From: Candidatus Roseilinea sp.
GTDB taxonomy: Bacteria; Chloroflexota; Anaerolineae; J036; Brachytrichaceae
DNA: 64,000 nucleotides
Direction: 5' to 3'
Assembly: GCA_025998955.1 (NCBI GenBank)
Contig: AP024676.1
Location: 3,596,001 to 3,660,000 of the forward strand
Positions within the stretch are counted from its first letter, which is position 1, and each line of letters starts with the position of its first letter. This document shows positions 43,801 to 51,595 of the stretch, in pieces. The position numbers and the translations under genes are program-made. The notes beneath the pieces were generated by a model, which saw only the letters and a list, made by a program, of their open reading frames with translations, had not been told where the DNA came from and searched no databases.

Positions 43801-44510
43801 ACGCGACGGTAGTGGTAGCCCAGCCACGTGCGGTTGAGCTGATTGAGTTCATCGGCCAGAGCGCGATACTGGCGCGCGCGCTCGGCTTGTCGTTCGAGTT
43901 GCTTGAGGCGCGGCGTGATCTCGTTGAGGATGTCGCGGGCACGCTCCAAGTTGTGGTTGGTCTCCTCCAGCTTGCGCAGGGCGTCCTCGCGCCGGTCGCG
44001 GTAGCCGGCGATGCCGGCGGCTTCCTCGAACAGCGCGCGGCGCTCCTCCGGCTTTTGCGCCAGTGCCTCGTCCACCAACCCTTGGCCGATCACCGTGTAG
44101 GTGCGTTCGGCCAGGCCGCTGTGGGCCAGCAGATCGGTCAAATCGCGCAGGCGCACACGGCTGCCGTTCAACACGTATTCGTTGGTGCCGTCGCGGTAGG
44201 CGCGCCGGCCGATCTCGATCTCGCTGAATTCGATCGGAAAGAAGCCGTCGCTGTTGTCGAAAGTCAGGATGACCTCGGCCATGCTGGCGCGCGGTCGTCG
44301 GGCGCTGCCGGAGAAGATCATGTCGTCGGTCTTCTTGCCGCGCAGCAGGGAGAATTGCTGTTCGCCGAGCGCCCAGCGGATGCCGTCCGCGATGTTGCTC
44401 TTGCCGCTGCCGTTGGGCCCGATGATGCAGGTGATGCCCTCGCCGAACTCGAAGCGCGTCTTGCTGGCGAAGGTTTTGTAGCCGTTGAGCGTGAGTGTCT
44501 TCAGGCGCAT
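40845..44510 (-). CDS. smc: Chromosome segregation protein SMC
   Basis: 1221 residues from the ATG at 44510 (MRLKTLTLNGYKTFASKT), the usual SMC start. Walker A is GPNGSGKSNIADGIRWALGEQ. Two long coiled coils flank a hinge near residues 520-690 (ELPGVRGVLSSFIQIAPDDQ and ALAAQLPDGCLCVTRDGEVAHA). The ABC signature LLSGGERSLTATALLFAI and Walker B PFCVLDEVDAALDESNVGRF are at the C-terminus. Near residue 970, a stretch NQSSILQSPILEALPLVEALPAG is encoded by inverted AGAATTGAAGATT/AATCTTCATTCTC units, another in-frame insert. Upstream lie an esterase gene and a small Cas4-like gene; crtI overlaps downstream. Confidence 0.96.
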   Translation of the reverse strand: MRLKTLTLNGYKTFASKTRFEFGEGITCIIGPNGSGKSNIADGIRWALGEQQFSLLRGKKTDDMIFSGSARRPRASMAEVILTFDNSDGFFPIEFSEIEIGRRAYRDGTNEYVLNGSRVRLRDLTDLLAHSGLAERTYTVIGQGLVDEALAQKPEERRALFEEAAGIAGYRDRREDALRKLEETNHNLERARDILNEITPRLKQLERQAERARQYRALADELNQLNRTWLGYHYRRVQSAIAAAAAAQRDAQCAVAEALNTINALDERGAALREARRTLQVRLAEAQPRRDAARQAAEAASRDLAVMRERVAAMERQVADAQRELEASAAAIDALAARANEAQAAFASAQAAYLERQREVEAAELAVSERRRERAALEEQRAKAQQRLAEAGDAVLAARDHIAGLRARQDALRQQLDAMSRRAADLSAQRESELAKLSELSATIEREESQTNLFEAQYESAAQALESARASLEQAQSALAAAEAEERLTSRMTLFADMRALAARSADELATAAARSELPGVRGVLSSFIQIAPDDQKAVEAALGELLNAVVIAPNEPEAGEAGLTRLRAWLTEQASGRIAVVMTHDLRPFDDEREANDRILNEHARAHHARLLLDAISAPEWLKPAMRIIAGRKFIARDLDAARALAAQLPDGCLCVTRDGEVAHAIGTLSLPAGARSPIILGMESEAMEAPDYETMLANLEHARQHRDEAQREFEAARHMLEQAAQARDIFNRESANRRNRIEDAQRRINLLEESLAALAGDMERLAEEIESLDRQLIEAGDVLTQREATHTQAQQTLRDFDARLSEQLQGGWLESLTAAQAMLSAALSAMQNAEALSRERAAAHSNALAQRELRMQRLAELTAQLRAAQAALQQMADAAAQAEAAWREADAAIAPLHSEIAAVEAQLGELDEHRREAERSLRERESHLNAVTLELARHNDELESLRQRALVEIENEDSSMEKADDDSANADGAAENQSSILQSPILEALPLVEALPAGVEERIAQLRGQIKRLGAINYEAQAEFEALSERHRFITEQCDDLEKASAALRQVIAELNDVMKDTFRQTFDAIANAFQSTFKVLFGGGQARLSLINPDNIDECGVEIHAQPPGKRPQSLALLSGGERSLTATALLFAILQVKPTPFCVLDEVDAALDESNVGRFRAMLESLSDSTQFIIITHNRRTVEAATTIYGISMGADGASTALSLRLDEVKLADGRRA
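41548..41665. repeat. Low-complexity inverted repeat inside smc
   Basis: GATTGGAGAATTGAAGATTGG (in part) and the complementary AATCTTCATTCTCAATTTC lie about 60 bp apart, with an Asp/Ala/Glu-rich stretch between. The block is in frame and in the distal part of the smc coiled coil, where length change is easily tolerated. Confidence 0.6.
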
Positions 44511-44541
44511 CGCGAGGTTGATTCTAACCACACTTGCGCCA

Positions 44542-45357
44542 TCAACCGGGCCGGCGCCGCGCTGCTTCCATCGTCGCCTCGTGCTCTCGGATCACTTGTA
44601 GCCACATCTCGGCGTGGATCTCCAGGCCGAGGTCGGAGAAGTGACAGCCGTCGTAACGATATTCCGGCCCCAGCTGGTCGGTGTCTGGGCCGAGGAAGAT
44701 GCCCAATCTCGGATCGGCCAGCCCCATCTGCGCCGCGCGGATCGATTCGTTGGGCGGATACTGGCCGCAGCGCGTCGCGATTGCCACGAACGCCGGTGCG
44801 TTCACGCCCAGCGCGCGAATCGCATCCAGCATGGCCAGGAAGCGCCGCTGATAGACGTCCGTCGGCGTGCCCAGCACGGCGTCGCTTTCGCCCTGATGCC
44901 ACAGCAGATGGGTGAAGACCAGCCGAGCCTGCCGCGCTTCGCGCACGTTGCGCAGCAGATCTTTGTGCAGGATGCCGCCCGGCGCCCACTGCGCGATCTC
45001 CGTCGCGCCGATCGAGGCCGGCACGAACACCACGCGGTCGTAGAGCTTCGCGGCGATGATCTTGTCGCCCAGACGAGTCCACACGCTGCCGCCGTTGCCG
45101 TTCGCGCCGGGCAACGGGTCGCGGGCGCGTTCATAGCGGCCGCGAAAGAAGTTGAACACGCCTGGGCCGGCGACGCGTCGGCTCTCGCCCCAGTTGCCGG
45201 CGTTCGACTGGCCGAACACGAGCGCCACCATGACGCGGGGGCGCGTCGGTTGGGTCGGCGTAGGCGATTGGGCATGCGCGGCAGGGTGCGTGACCGTTGC
45301 GGCGATCAGCATCACCAGCGCTGCCGTCCATTGCAGGAGGAACTGCCGTCGGCTCAT
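44542..45357 (-). CDS. SGNH-type carbohydrate esterase (sialate O-acetylesterase-like), secreted
   Basis: 271 residues from the ATG at 45357 (MSRRQFLLQW). The signal peptide is QFLLQWTAALVMLIAATVTHPAAHAQS, with AHA-Q as the likely cleavage site. The catalytic serine lies in VMVALVFGQSNAGNWGES, the Asn/His pocket in VWTRLGDKI and HLLWHQGESDA, and the C-terminal Asp-His in RYDGCHFSDLGLEIHAEMW. This is the layout of SGNH/DUF303 esterases acting on O-acetylated glycans. The start overlaps the stop of the upstream small gene by 4 bp. Confidence 0.85.
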   Translation of the reverse strand: MSRRQFLLQWTAALVMLIAATVTHPAAHAQSPTPTQPTRPRVMVALVFGQSNAGNWGESRRVAGPGVFNFFRGRYERARDPLPGANGNGGSVWTRLGDKIIAAKLYDRVVFVPASIGATEIAQWAPGGILHKDLLRNVREARQARLVFTHLLWHQGESDAVLGTPTDVYQRRFLAMLDAIRALGVNAPAFVAIATRCGQYPPNESIRAAQMGLADPRLGIFLGPDTDQLGPEYRYDGCHFSDLGLEIHAEMWLQVIREHEATMEAARRRPG

Positions 45358-45605
45358 CGGGCAACGATGTTGGCGAGGATGATGACGAGCGCCAGACCGG
45401 CCAGGGCTGCTGCGGCTACGACGAGCGCGCGCGATAGCCACACGGCCCGTCCATGGCGGCGATGCATGGCCGAGCCGCGCTGTAGCTCGGCTGTGTTGGC
45501 CGAGGGTGCGCCGATCACGCTGCTGAGCCACCACGCCCGCGCGCAATAGGCATACTGGGCAATTTCGCTCGCTTGGATCACGCGCTGAGGCCGGAAGTCA
45601 GACAT
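45354..45605 (-). CDS. Small Cas4-like N-terminal motif protein with C-terminal TM
   Basis: 83 residues. The N-terminus ASEIAQYAYCARAWWLSSVIGAPSANTAELQRGSAMHRRHGR (given in part) follows the start of Cas4/PD-(D/E)XK proteins (S-E-I-x-Q-Y-x-Y-C-x-R, then G-x-x-x-H). It then ends in one TM (ALVVAAAALAGLALVIILANIVAR) instead of the nuclease core and cysteine cluster. It has no catalytic Asp/Glu-x-Lys. It is coupled to the downstream esterase by an ATGA overlap. Its start codon abuts a low-complexity AGTCAGAAGTC repeat. The role is unknown. Confidence 0.6.
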   Translation of the reverse strand: MSDFRPQRVIQASEIAQYAYCARAWWLSSVIGAPSANTAELQRGSAMHRRHGRAVWLSRALVVAAAALAGLALVIILANIVAR

Positions 45606-45694
45606 CAGAAGTCAGATGGTCAGAAGTCGGAAGTCAGAAGTCAGAAGTCAGAACCCAGAACTCAGAACTCACAGCTCACAGCTCACAGCTCACC
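45598..45694. repeat. Intergenic AGAAGTC/CTCACAG tandem repeat block
   Basis: A run of AGTCAGAAGTCGGAAGTCAG units grades into CAGAACTCAG, then CTCACAGCTCACAGCTCACCC. It spans the gap between the small Cas4-like gene and the AAA/winged-helix regulator, and supplies the TGA of the regulator (minus strand). Confidence 0.7.
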
Positions 45695-47021
45695 CAACCA
45701 GTTTGTAGCCGCGGCCGCGCAGCGTAATCAGGTAGCGCGGCTCTTCGGCATTCGGTTCGAGCTTGCTGCGCAGCCGGCTGACCAGCTTCTCGATTCGCGC
45801 GTCGTCCACGGCGTCGAGGTAGGTTTCGCCCCACACGTTTGTGACGATGGTGTATTTGTCCACGATCTTGTTCAGCCGGCCGTAGAGCAGCAGCAACAGC
45901 TTGTACTCAAGGTCGGTCAGCGGTTCGATCTTGCGGCCGTCAACATAGACCTCGCCGGCGTCCACGTCCACCGTCACGCCGCGCTGCAGATCCTCGCGCG
46001 CCAGGCCCTGCCGGTGGATGAACGCGCGCCAGATCTCGCCGACGAGCGGCTCATCTTCTCGTTCGTCTTGACCGAGCAGCCGCTTGTCGCGCAGGACATC
46101 CAACGCTTCTGCCGCAGCGGGCATGCCGTGCACGTGACTGATCAGCGCCGATTGTTCGGCCTCACTCAGTTGCGACCACAGCTTGGCGCATTCGGCGCGG
46201 ATGGGGAGCTGGTCGTCCAGCGCCTGGCGCACGAGCGTGAGCGCGCTCTCGCGCGCGCTATCCGGCACGCCACCCGCGATGCGACGCCACACCTCGGTCG
46301 TCGTCTCCAGCAAGCCGGCGTGCCCGCCGGCCTGCTGCACGATGAAAGCGATGTCGGCTTCGGCAGCCGGCGCGCCAGCCGTGAACTCGCGCGCCAGGGC
46401 AATGGCGTCGTTGCGATCGAGGAAGCCGATCCAGCGTTCGCGCGTGTCGAATAACTCGATGAACTCACCTGCGTCGGCGCTTTGGCTGATCTGTGTCAGC
46501 GGCCGCTCGGTGGCCGTCACATAGACCAGCGCGTTCTTGAAGCGATCCTTCATGGCGCGCAGGTTGAGGAAGATGCGGCCGGATAGCTTCTCGAACGGAT
46601 CGTCGAACTCGTCGAAGAGTATGACCAGATGCCGGCCGGATTCATCGCACACCCGCTGCAAGGCGTTGTCGAACGCCAGAGGGCTGCGGATCGGGGCAGC
46701 CGGCTGCACCACCTGGTGATACGAGTGATCGAGCTGCTCGGCCAGCGCGTCTTGCACGCCCGAGCGCCGCAGCGCGGTGATGATGCTGCGCAGCGTGATC
46801 TCGTGCAGCGCCTGCTCGCTGAGTTCGGGCATCAAGTTGCAGTCCACATAGGCGAACAACCCTGCGTCGTTTTCATCGCCGAGCAATTCAGCCTGGACGG
46901 CCGGTGTGCAGACCGCGCGCAGCAGCGCCGATTTGCCCGTGTTGCTCAGGCCGACGATCGAAGCGCAGTTGCCCTGCCACACGGCATTCAGGATGAAACG
47001 AGCGTCTTGTTCGCGGATCAT
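45690..47021 (-). CDS. AAA ATPase with C-terminal OmpR-type winged helix
   Basis: 443 residues from the ATG at 47021 (MIREQDARFILNAVWQGN). Walker A is SIVGLSNTGKSALLRAV and Walker B HLVILFDEFDDPFEKL, in an AAA/Orc-like module. The last 100 residues are a Trans_reg_C winged helix: PLTDLEYKLLLLLYGRLNKIVDKYTIVTNVWGE...VEKLVSRLRSKLEP...LITLRGRGYKLVG (in part). No receiver domain is present. It is divergent from the PrsW gene by 63 bp. It looks like an ATP-dependent one-component regulator; its target is unknown. Confidence 0.82.
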   Translation of the reverse strand: MIREQDARFILNAVWQGNCASIVGLSNTGKSALLRAVCTPAVQAELLGDENDAGLFAYVDCNLMPELSEQALHEITLRSIITALRRSGVQDALAEQLDHSYHQVVQPAAPIRSPLAFDNALQRVCDESGRHLVILFDEFDDPFEKLSGRIFLNLRAMKDRFKNALVYVTATERPLTQISQSADAGEFIELFDTRERWIGFLDRNDAIALAREFTAGAPAAEADIAFIVQQAGGHAGLLETTTEVWRRIAGGVPDSARESALTLVRQALDDQLPIRAECAKLWSQLSEAEQSALISHVHGMPAAAEALDVLRDKRLLGQDEREDEPLVGEIWRAFIHRQGLAREDLQRGVTVDVDAGEVYVDGRKIEPLTDLEYKLLLLLYGRLNKIVDKYTIVTNVWGETYLDAVDDARIEKLVSRLRSKLEPNAEEPRYLITLRGRGYKLVG

Positions 47022-47084
47022 AGGGCGATCGAGTCGCTGCAACGTATGCGTGTGTATACCGGCGCTCAGTATAATCGCGCCGGC

Positions 47085-48089
47085 ATGCCGGTCTGGCTTT
47101 CGGCAGTCATCATCGCTTTCCCCACCTATGGGTATGCGCGCTTGGTGCGCAGCATTGATCGTTTCGAGCAAGAACCTGCCAAATACTTGATCGTCGCCTT
47201 CTTGTGGGGCGCGATCCCGGCGGCGTTCATCGCGCTCGTCTTGCAACTGATCTTCTCGCTGCCCATGTCCTACATGTGGGGCGAATCAACATCCGCGACG
47301 GTCACCGCGGTCGTCTTCGCACCGTTGACGGAGGAATGGGCCAAGGGCCTGGCCGTTGCCGCGGTTTACCTTTGGCGCCGGCGCGAGTTCGACGGTTGGG
47401 TGGACGGCATTGTGTACGGCTCGACGGTGGGCTTCGGTTTCGCCTACGTCGAGAACATCATCTACCTGGCCGGCACGGAGTCACTCGGGGAATGGATCCA
47501 ACTGTTCGTCGTGCGCGTGATCGTGTTGGGCTTTATGCACGGTTTCTACACCTCGCTCATCGGCATTGGCTTTGGCCTAGCGCGCCATGCGCCATCGCGG
47601 TCGCGCGCACTTGGGTTCATCGCACTTGGTTGGATCGCGGCGACCGTCACGCATGCGATCCACAACGCATCCGTTACGCTGGTCGAGGCGAGCAGCGGTT
47701 CGACGTTGCTCGTCACCATGCTCAACTATGGGCTCTTGATCGCCCTGATGTTGGGTCTGCGCTGGCTGAGCGCGCGCAACGATCGCCAGATGTTCCGGAC
47801 GTATCTCGCCGATGAGTCGCCGGAGGTGATTACGCCGGAGGCTTATGCCGCCCTCGTGGGCGTGCGAGCGAACGCTGGACCGCGCAATGTGCCGCGACTC
47901 GATGGATCGTTTTATCATCTCGCAGGCGAGCTGGCGCAGCGTAAGCGACAGCTCATCCAATACGGCGAAGGGACGGGCGAAGAGATAGATCGCCTGCGCG
48001 CCCAACTCCGCGGCCTGAGCTCCCCGCGCCTCCAGATGGCGTCCACGTCGAGGTCACTGGATGCTGCCGATCGCGACCAGGGCGGATAA
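47085..48089 (+). CDS. PrsW-family intramembrane metalloprotease
   Basis: A 334-residue multi-TM protein. Motif I is VVFAPLTEEWAKGLAV (EExxK), motif II GFGFAYVENIIYL, motif III VLGFMHGFYTSLIGIG, and motif IV TVTHAIHNASVT; together they form the PrsW metal site. B. subtilis PrsW cleaves the anti-sigma factor RsiW. Here the neighbouring gene, convergent and overlapping by 36 bp at the 3' ends, is an anti-sigma factor. A matching role in sigma release is therefore plausible. The C-terminal 100 residues are cytosolic and charged. Confidence 0.9.
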   Translation: MPVWLSAVIIAFPTYGYARLVRSIDRFEQEPAKYLIVAFLWGAIPAAFIALVLQLIFSLPMSYMWGESTSATVTAVVFAPLTEEWAKGLAVAAVYLWRRREFDGWVDGIVYGSTVGFGFAYVENIIYLAGTESLGEWIQLFVVRVIVLGFMHGFYTSLIGIGFGLARHAPSRSRALGFIALGWIAATVTHAIHNASVTLVEASSGSTLLVTMLNYGLLIALMLGLRWLSARNDRQMFRTYLADESPEVITPEAYAALVGVRANAGPRNVPRLDGSFYHLAGELAQRKRQLIQYGEGTGEEIDRLRAQLRGLSSPRLQMASTSRSLDAADRDQGG

Positions 48090-48830
48090 GGTGGGCGTCT
48101 CGCTGCCGCCGGCCGGTTCGATGGTCACGCCGGCCTGGTCGAATGCACCGATCCGATCGGCTGCGCGCACGATCAACTTGCCTGCACCGTTGGCGTCCAC
48201 GCTAAACGTGCCGGCCGGCACGGGCTGCCCGCTGCGCAACAGCCAGAATTGATAGGTCTGGTTTGGCGTGAGTGGTTTTAGCCCACTGACGGTCAACAGG
48301 CCGGTCGCTTCGGTTGGCGCGGCAACAAGGATGATCTGTGCAGCTGCCGGCGCGTTCTCGGCGACAGGCAGCGAGACGACGCGCAAGCCAGGGGACTGCA
48401 ACAGTGCCAGCTCCTGCTGCGCCTGAGCCAGTTGGCCCTGCAAAGATGTCGCCCACACGCCGAGGCCGATGGCAATCAGGATCGCGGCTGCGGCTAGGGC
48501 TGCCGTGATCGGGAACAATGCCTGCTTCAAGCGTTCCCACGCGCTTTCGCGTCGAGCCGGCATGCCTTGAGAAGCTAGATCGGCGTCTACCCTGGCCATC
48601 AGCCGTCGCTTGATGTGCGCCGGCGGCTCGACCTCGCCGGCGCTTGCGTTGAGCCGATCCACTGCTGCGCGCATCTCGTCGAGCAAAGCGCGCGCCCGGG
48701 CATCGGCCGCCAGCCGACGCTCCACTGCGGCGCGGTCGTCGGCGTCAAGCGCGTTCAGCGCATACAGGGCGATCAGATCCTCGACCGGATCGGCGTTCGC
48801 TCTGGTTGAATTCTCGCTCATGTCACTCAT
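48054..48830 (-). CDS. RskA-like anti-sigma factor
   Basis: 258 residues. The N-terminus is a helical, acidic region without the HxxxCxxC zinc motif (DLIALYALNALDADDRAAVERRLAADARARALLDEM). There is one TM (FPITAALAAAAILIAIGLGVWATSL). The C-terminal RskA domain is outside: VVSLPVAENAPAAAQIILVAAP, LTVSGLKPLTPNQTYQFWLLRSGQPVPAGTFSVDANG, GVTIEPAGGSETPTLSALVAIGSI. It is the second gene behind the sigma factor (13 bp gap) and likely holds it at the membrane. The adjacent PrsW could be its site-1 protease. Confidence 0.9.
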   Translation of the reverse strand: MSDMSENSTRANADPVEDLIALYALNALDADDRAAVERRLAADARARALLDEMRAAVDRLNASAGEVEPPAHIKRRLMARVDADLASQGMPARRESAWERLKQALFPITAALAAAAILIAIGLGVWATSLQGQLAQAQQELALLQSPGLRVVSLPVAENAPAAAQIILVAAPTEATGLLTVSGLKPLTPNQTYQFWLLRSGQPVPAGTFSVDANGAGKLIVRAADRIGAFDQAGVTIEPAGGSETPTLSALVAIGSIQ

Positions 48831-48843
48831 ACTGCCTTACGCC

Positions 48844-49458
48844 TCAAGCGTTCAGGCCGGCCAGCAGCGCCTTGAGTTTGATCAACCCCAATCGGGCGCG
48901 CGTGTGGATGGTGCCCAACGGCTCGTTTAGTCTTTGCGCAATCTCCTGGCGCGTGTAGCCTCCGAAGTATGCCATCTCGATGACAGCACGTTGCGCCTCC
49001 GGCAATCCGGCCAATGCCGCCTGGACTTGCTCGCTTTGCACGTTGGCCCAGACCTGATCCTGTGTGTCGGCGCTGGGGTCGGGGAGCGGTTGCGTTTCGC
49101 TTTCCGGCGCATCCAGCTCAACGGTTGCGCCGCGGCTGCGCTGCCGGCGCAACTCATCCACCGCGCAATGATGCACGATCGCCAGCACCCACGCCGACAC
49201 GCCCGCGCGGTTGGGGTCGTATGATTTGGCTGACCGCCACACCCGCCAGAAGGCTTCCTGAACCACGTCCTCGGCGGTGGCGCGATCGCCTACCAACCGT
49301 ATGGCCAGGCCGAAGGCCTTCGCGGCATACCGGTCGTAGAGCTGCTCGAAAGCGTCGCGATCGCTTCTCGCAATCCGCGCAGCGAGTTCGGCGTCGCTGA
49401 CCGCGCTGAGTGATCTCATGTGCTTGGCCGATTCATCTGACATCGTGTTGATCATCAC
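48844..49458 (-). CDS. ECF RNA polymerase sigma factor (SigK-like)
   Basis: 204 residues; the start may be at 49458 (MMINTM) or 49443 (MSDESAKHM). Sigma region 2 is DAFEQLYDRYAAKAFGLAIRLVGDRATAEDVVQEAFWRVWRSAKSYDP. Region 4 is LAGLPEAQRAVIEMAYFGGYTRQEIAQRLNEPLGTIHTRARLGLIKLKALL. An acidic linker separates them. It is cotranscribed with its anti-sigma gene. The 191-bp gap upstream probably carries an autoregulated promoter, but I could not assign it with confidence. Confidence 0.93.
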   Translation of the reverse strand: MMINTMSDESAKHMRSLSAVSDAELAARIARSDRDAFEQLYDRYAAKAFGLAIRLVGDRATAEDVVQEAFWRVWRSAKSYDPNRAGVSAWVLAIVHHCAVDELRRQRSRGATVELDAPESETQPLPDPSADTQDQVWANVQSEQVQAALAGLPEAQRAVIEMAYFGGYTRQEIAQRLNEPLGTIHTRARLGLIKLKALLAGLNA

Positions 49459-49649
49459 GCGTTGTCGGCGGGCTGCTGCATTCTCTGCCGAACCAGCCAG
49501 TACAGATCCATACGTTGTCGGGCCTGCGTTGTATTTCCGGCGGAATATCTCATTTTGATTGGTTCCCCCAATTATTGATGGATTGTTCCCATGTTTCGTG
49601 TGCCGCGCGTAGCATCCACGGTTTGCTCATGTGTGCGCCGAGGACGGGC

Positions 49650-50858
49650 TCAGCTCCGCCTGACCAGCGCCCGAATCACGCGGCTCGTGGTCGGTTTGCT
49701 TCGGATGGACGCGCCACCCAGCACGACGCTCATTAACTTCCGGCGTAGATCGTCGCGCCGGTTCGCCATGGCCACCAGCACGTCGAGCGCGAGCGGATGC
49801 CGACACCACGTGCGCACCCATACGCAGAATTCGAACAACGCCTGGAAGCGCTCACGCAGCGCCCGGTCGTATGCTGTATGTCGTTGCGGTGAGAAGTCGC
49901 CGCTTTCGAGCATGGCGTAGGCGTGGTCGGCAGCGATGCGTCCCGATTCCAGCGCGTAGTCAATGCCTTCGCCGGTGAGTGGGTTGACCAGCCCGGCTGC
50001 TTCGCCGACCAGTAAGATGCGCCGGCTGAAGGTGGGCGATGTCAGAAAGTCTTCGCGCAGCGGGTAGCCCCGAATCGGGCCTGCCTGCTTTGCGCCTGCC
50101 AGCAATCGCTGCATTGCCGGCGACCGGCGAAACGATTCGAAGAAGCCCATAGCGGATGCCTTGCGGTCGTGTTTGAAGTATCCGACGCCGATGTTGGCTG
50201 CGTCTGCAGCGATGGGGAACACCCAGCCGTAACCCGGCAACGGCGCGCCGTCGAAGCGCAGCGTCCAGGCGTCCGTCAATCCGCCCACCTGCTCGAAGTA
50301 GGCGCGCGCGGCAACGATGACCCTGGGCTGGGCGCGCAAAATGCCGGCGCGCAACAACAGGCCAGTGTTCGCGCCGGTCGCGATCACCGCCAGGCGCGCC
50401 CGCAAAGAAATGCGACGCCCGTCGCGTTCGCCCGCGATCTCGATATGTTCTCCGCCGTTCAGCTCTTCGACGCGCGCGGCGTTCACGTGCACGCGCGGCT
50501 CGAAGCGCGCGCCGCTCTGCATGGCGCGCCGACGAATATGATCGTCCAGGATCAAGCGAGGCACGACCAGGGCATAGTCGGGCATGCCGTTGTGCAGAAC
50601 CACAGCGTCGCCGGTGGCACGGCCGTTCGGCGCGAATACCTCGAAGCGCCGGATGACATGGCCGACGCGGCGGAGGTCCTCGACCAGCCCCATGTCTTGC
50701 AGCACGCTCACGGCGCGCGGCGTCAATCCGTCGCCGCAGGTTTTGTCGCGCGGGAAGTCGGCCTTGTCTATCAGCAATACGTCTACTCCGTGCTGCGCCA
50801 GGTAATGCGCCGTGGCCGAACCGCCCGGGCCGGCGCCGATGATCGCTACGTCATGCAT
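49650..50858 (-). CDS. Geranylgeranyl reductase-family FAD oxidoreductase
   Basis: 402 residues from the ATG at 50858 (MHDVAIIGAGPGG). FAD motif VAIIGAGPGGSATAHYLAQHGVDVLLIDKADFPRDKTCGDGLTPRAV is typical of BchP/GGR enzymes, as are GYGWVFPIAADAANIGVGYF and RRILLVGEAAGLVNPLTGEGIDYALESGRIAADHA. The family reduces geranylgeranyl chains (chlorophyll, archaeal lipids, menaquinone). No bacteriochlorophyll gene is in the window, so the substrate may be a quinone or lipid side chain. Confidence 0.87.
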   Translation of the reverse strand: MHDVAIIGAGPGGSATAHYLAQHGVDVLLIDKADFPRDKTCGDGLTPRAVSVLQDMGLVEDLRRVGHVIRRFEVFAPNGRATGDAVVLHNGMPDYALVVPRLILDDHIRRRAMQSGARFEPRVHVNAARVEELNGGEHIEIAGERDGRRISLRARLAVIATGANTGLLLRAGILRAQPRVIVAARAYFEQVGGLTDAWTLRFDGAPLPGYGWVFPIAADAANIGVGYFKHDRKASAMGFFESFRRSPAMQRLLAGAKQAGPIRGYPLREDFLTSPTFSRRILLVGEAAGLVNPLTGEGIDYALESGRIAADHAYAMLESGDFSPQRHTAYDRALRERFQALFEFCVWVRTWCRHPLALDVLVAMANRRDDLRRKLMSVVLGGASIRSKPTTSRVIRALVRRS

Positions 50859-50959
50859 GCCGCAATTGAACCATGAAGTCGTTGGCCTGTCCCCCGTCGT
50901 ACGTCTTGCGCGTCGCGTAAGGTCTATCGCGCATTGGCCTAATCGCACGGTGCAGTGCA

Positions 50960-51568
50960 TCAAGCGACTGCGCGGCGCAGCGCCGCGTAGCCCTTCGCCA
51001 GTTCCGTTTCGACCTGCGACAAGCGCCGATCGTTCGGATCGCGGCTTTCTTTGACCCACCGGTCGGAGTGAATCATCGCCTGCGCCCGATAGTAGGCCGC
51101 TTCGCAAACGTCTGCCTCGGCAACCCCATACGAAGCTGCGTAGAGCGCCGCGATGGCATCCACCAGCGGCTCATTCTCCGGCTCGCCGAAGTGCCGGCGA
51201 TGGATCACCCACCAGCGCACGTCCAGCCGGGCGACCTCAGCGGGGTCGAACTGCTCTCGATCACCCTGCGCCGATTTGATCAGCTCATAGAAGCGGCGTT
51301 GGTATGCTTCTGCCAACAAGACATCGTTGTCCGGGAAGGGCGCAAAGGCAACCTGGGCGCGCGTAGCCAGATAGGCAGCCTTGATCGCTTGGAACAGCGA
51401 CAGCCCGAAAGTCTCTCGAATCAGGGCGAGCAAATGGCGCAACAACGCAGGCCAGTCTCTCTGGTAGTACGCCACCCAGCTTTGCATCTCGTAGCGCGCG
51501 ACTTTGTCGGGATCGAATGCGCGCATGGGCGATACCGATTCTTGTACCGGCATATGATCTATCGCCAT
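50960..51568 (-). CDS. Conserved hypothetical protein
   Basis: 202 residues, Arg/Ala/Glu/Tyr rich and mostly helical (DPDKVARYEMQSWVAYYQRDWPALLRHLLALIRETFGLS, FDPAEVARLDVRWWVIHRRHFG, VCEAAYYRAQAMIHSDRWVKESRDP). The two VARxE/DMQ/VRxWV segments look like an internal repeat. No family is recognised. Starts are possible at 51568 or 51526. It is 101 bp behind the reductase start, and 27 bp from the next gene (SRPBCC) on the same strand. Confidence 0.55.
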   Translation of the reverse strand: MAIDHMPVQESVSPMRAFDPDKVARYEMQSWVAYYQRDWPALLRHLLALIRETFGLSLFQAIKAAYLATRAQVAFAPFPDNDVLLAEAYQRRFYELIKSAQGDREQFDPAEVARLDVRWWVIHRRHFGEPENEPLVDAIAALYAASYGVAEADVCEAAYYRAQAMIHSDRWVKESRDPNDRRLSQVETELAKGYAALRRAVA

Positions 51569-51595
51569 CCTTCATCCTAAGCTGAACGCCCCGCG

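Noticed and set aside
40845-44531. Long antisense frames opposite smc, the HerA-like gene and others
   Set aside because: They are arginine/alanine-rich shadows of high-GC codon bias, without ribosome sites or domains.
49650-50858. BchP and a phototrophy cluster
   Set aside because: The FAD enzyme is of the geranylgeranyl reductase family, but no bch, puf or other pigment-synthesis genes besides crtI/crtY are present, so phototrophy cannot be claimed.
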